Of a stretch of DNA of 64,000 bases, positions 62,571 through 64,000 are shown one piece after another. Both the position numbers and the translations under genes were made by a program. How positions within the stretch are numbered: position 1 is the first letter of the stretch; every line of letters starts with the position of its first letter. This stretch comes from Arthrobacter sp. B0490 (GTDB lineage Bacteria > Actinomycetota > Actinomycetes > Actinomycetales > Micrococcaceae): assembly GCF_002929355.1 (NCBI RefSeq), contig NZ_PJIR01000005.1:124001-188000 (forward strand), given 5' to 3'. The notes beneath the pieces were generated by a model that saw only the letters and a list, made by a program, of their open reading frames with translations, ran no database searches and was not told where the DNA came from.

Positions 62571-63581
62571 CTACCCGGCAGGCGAGGAGTGCCTCGCACG
62601 GCGCCAGGACTCGACCTCGGCGAGCAGCTCCGTCCGCCGGTCCCCGCCGAGGAAGGCGGACCGGACCGAATTCGCTGCCAGCCGTGCGCGGTCGTCGATG
62701 CTCAGCCCGAACGCGTCGACCAGGGCCGCCACGTTGTCGTCGAGATAGCCGCCGAAGTACGCGGGATCGTCCGAATGGACCGAGACGTTGAGGCCCCGGG
62801 CGAGCATCTCCGGCAGTGGATGGTCGGCGATCGCGGGTACGGCGCGGAGGCGCACGTTCGAGAGCGGACACACCGTCAGTGGCACGCGGTCGGCGATGAG
62901 CCGCTCGACGAGCGCCTCGTCCTCCAGGCAGCGGATGCCGTGGTCCAGCCGGTCGACGCGCAGGACGTCGAGCGCCTCCCACACGTACTCGGGCGGCCCC
63001 TCCTCGCCGGCGTGCGCGATGCACCGGAGGCCTTCGGCCCGGGCGAGGTCGTACACCTCCGCGAAGAGCGACGGCGGGTACCCCACCTCCGCGGAATCCA
63101 GTCCGATCCCGACGATCGGGGCCTCCATCGCGATGAGGTCCCGCAGGACCGTCAGTGCCTCGGCGGCGGGCCGGTCCCGCAGGAAGGCGGCGATGAGGGA
63201 CGTGCTGACGCCGAAGTCGGCCTCGCTCGTGGACAGGGCGGCCGCAACACCACCGACACACGTCACGAGGGGGATCCCGCGGACGAGGTGCGCCTGCGGA
63301 TCCATCATGATCTCGGCATGCCGGACACCCGCCTGCGCCGCCCGGCGGAGGTATGCCCGGGTCATGTCCGTGAAGTCCTCCTCCGTGCGCAGCACGTCCA
63401 TGTTGGAGTAGTACAGATCGAGGAAGGACTGCAGGTCGGTGAACGCGTACCGGGCCGCGAGGTCCGCCGTGTCGGCATAGGGCAGCGTGATCCCGTTGCG
63501 GTCGGCAAGCGTGAAGATGAGTTCGGGCTCGAGGGTCCCCTCGATGTGCAGGTGCAGTTCGGCGCAGGGTAGTGGCGGCAT
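62571..63581 (-). CDS. Adenine/adenosine deaminase
   Basis: A 336-residue zinc hydrolase. Metal ligands are His10 and His12 (ELHLHIEGT), a histidine in CIAHAGEEG near residue 197, and the aspartates in VHSDDPAYFGGY near residue 275; LDHGIRCLED lies between. The DDPAYFGGY end and the HIEG start fit the adenine-deaminase branch better than classic adenosine deaminase, but this needs activity data. The ATG at 63581 lies six bases after TAGGCT. Confidence 0.87.
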   Translation of the reverse strand: MPPLPCAELHLHIEGTLEPELIFTLADRNGITLPYADTADLAARYAFTDLQSFLDLYYSNMDVLRTEEDFTDMTRAYLRRAAQAGVRHAEIMMDPQAHLVRGIPLVTCVGGVAAALSTSEADFGVSTSLIAAFLRDRPAAEALTVLRDLIAMEAPIVGIGLDSAEVGYPPSLFAEVYDLARAEGLRCIAHAGEEGPPEYVWEALDVLRVDRLDHGIRCLEDEALVERLIADRVPLTVCPLSNVRLRAVPAIADHPLPEMLARGLNVSVHSDDPAYFGGYLDDNVAALVDAFGLSIDDRARLAANSVRSAFLGGDRRTELLAEVESWRRARHSSPAG

Positions 63582-63587
63582 CGTCCC

Positions 63588-63593
63588 AGCCTA
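63588..63593 (-). promoter_or_regulatory. Leaderless-type -10 of the deaminase gene
   Basis: TAGGCT on the minus strand, six bases before the ATG at 63581. Confidence 0.55.
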
Positions 63594-63689
63594 GGAGAGG
63601 GCGGGGCGTGCTGCACGCCTGCCCGGAGGGTCGTCGAGGCGTCGCGCCCCGCCGCGGCCGTCCGCGCCCGTCAGTGACACCGGAGGCCG

Positions 63690-64000
63690 CTACCGCTTCC
63701 CGAGGAGGTCTCCGCTGCTCACGAGGTGCTCGGCGACGCTCCAGAGTTTGGTGTTGGTCCGCTGGCTGGCCAGGGACAGCACGATGAACGCCTGCGCACC
63801 CGTGATCTTGTGGCGTTCCATGAGGATCCCCTTGGCCTGGCCGATGAGGTCCCTGGAATCGATCGCCTCGCTCAGCTGGCGGGTCTTCTCGGCCTCGGCG
63901 AACGCGACGGCGGCATGGGAGGCGACCAGGAGGCCGATGTTCTCCGACTCGTCGGTGAAGGCATTCGCCTCGTACGAATACAGGTTCAGGGCCCCGAGAT
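63690..64000 (-). CDS. ANTAR-domain protein, 5' part off the window
   Basis: The last 102 residues of a gene that enters from the right edge. They hold the end of a GAF domain (LGALNLYSYEANAF then LVASHAAVAFAEAEK) and a full ANTAR domain (RDLIGQAKGILMERHKITGAQAF). The stop is TAG at 63692-63690. It is closely alike to the GAF-ANTAR protein at 51783, so the two are paralogs. The start and N-terminus cannot be described. Confidence 0.85.
   Translation of the reverse strand, partial: LGALNLYSYEANAFTDESENIGLLVASHAAVAFAEAEKTRQLSEAIDSRDLIGQAKGILMERHKITGAQAFIVLSLASQRTNTKLWSVAEHLVSSGDLLGKR

Overview
The window is GC-rich, densely packed actinobacterial DNA. It carries 59 protein genes, two of them cut by the window edges. 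I found no rRNA, tRNA, CRISPR array, prophage or insertion sequence, and no stretch over 300 bases without a gene. The gene content points to Micrococcaceae, probably Arthrobacter or a close relative. The signs are a menaquinone cluster with menG, a geranylgeranyl-reductase-type protein and a polyprenyl synthase in a row, a 13E12/DUF222-HNH protein, a PhoX-type phosphatase, a putrescine oxidase of the Rhodococcus/Micrococcus type, and many leaderless genes. The genus is an inference from gene content and was not computed.

Layout. 0-8 kb: an HNH/DUF222 protein behind a LexA-type box; a three-gene set of molybdenum oxidoreductase, flavin reductase and DUF6510; an MFS exporter; a zinc alcohol dehydrogenase with a partner of unknown function; a PAP2 membrane phosphatase. 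7.5-20 kb: menaquinone synthesis (menC, menD, menF, menG, a reductase and a long-chain polyprenyl diphosphate synthase), interrupted by phoX behind a three-unit PHO-box-like repeat and by an amino-acid ABC transporter. 20-23 kb: a SUKH-like/HIT pair, a TRIC-type channel and an esterase. 23-28.5 kb: a signalling island (RsbW-like, RsbV-like, receiver-PP2C phosphatase, two histidine kinases).

28.5-42 kb: polyamine and GABA catabolism. It holds a PucR regulator, 4-aminobutyraldehyde dehydrogenase, GABA transaminase, a TetR regulator, putrescine oxidase, a universal stress protein, and two related amino-acid/polyamine permeases. The second permease is coupled to a saccharopine-dehydrogenase-like enzyme and a MarR regulator. 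Together these would take putrescine to 4-aminobutanal, GABA and succinate semialdehyde. 42-50 kb: a RarD transporter, a ferredoxin-NADP reductase, a GAF-type activator, a secreted M23 peptidase with long tandem repeats, an acetaldehyde-type dehydrogenase and DUF779. 50-64 kb: CDF exporter plus ArsR, a GAF-ANTAR protein, an aldo/keto reductase, TetR plus an MMPL exporter, Nudix, YitT, an OpuC-type osmoprotectant ABC operon, an unrecognised small protein with no usual start codon, adenine/adenosine deaminase, and the end of a second ANTAR protein.

Promoters. Twelve genes share one arrangement: a -10 hexamer TANNNT, exactly six bases, then ATG or GTG with no room for a leader. A thirteenth (menG) has GACAAT at the same place. 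These genes are probably read from leaderless mRNAs, and the rule helped to choose several start codons.
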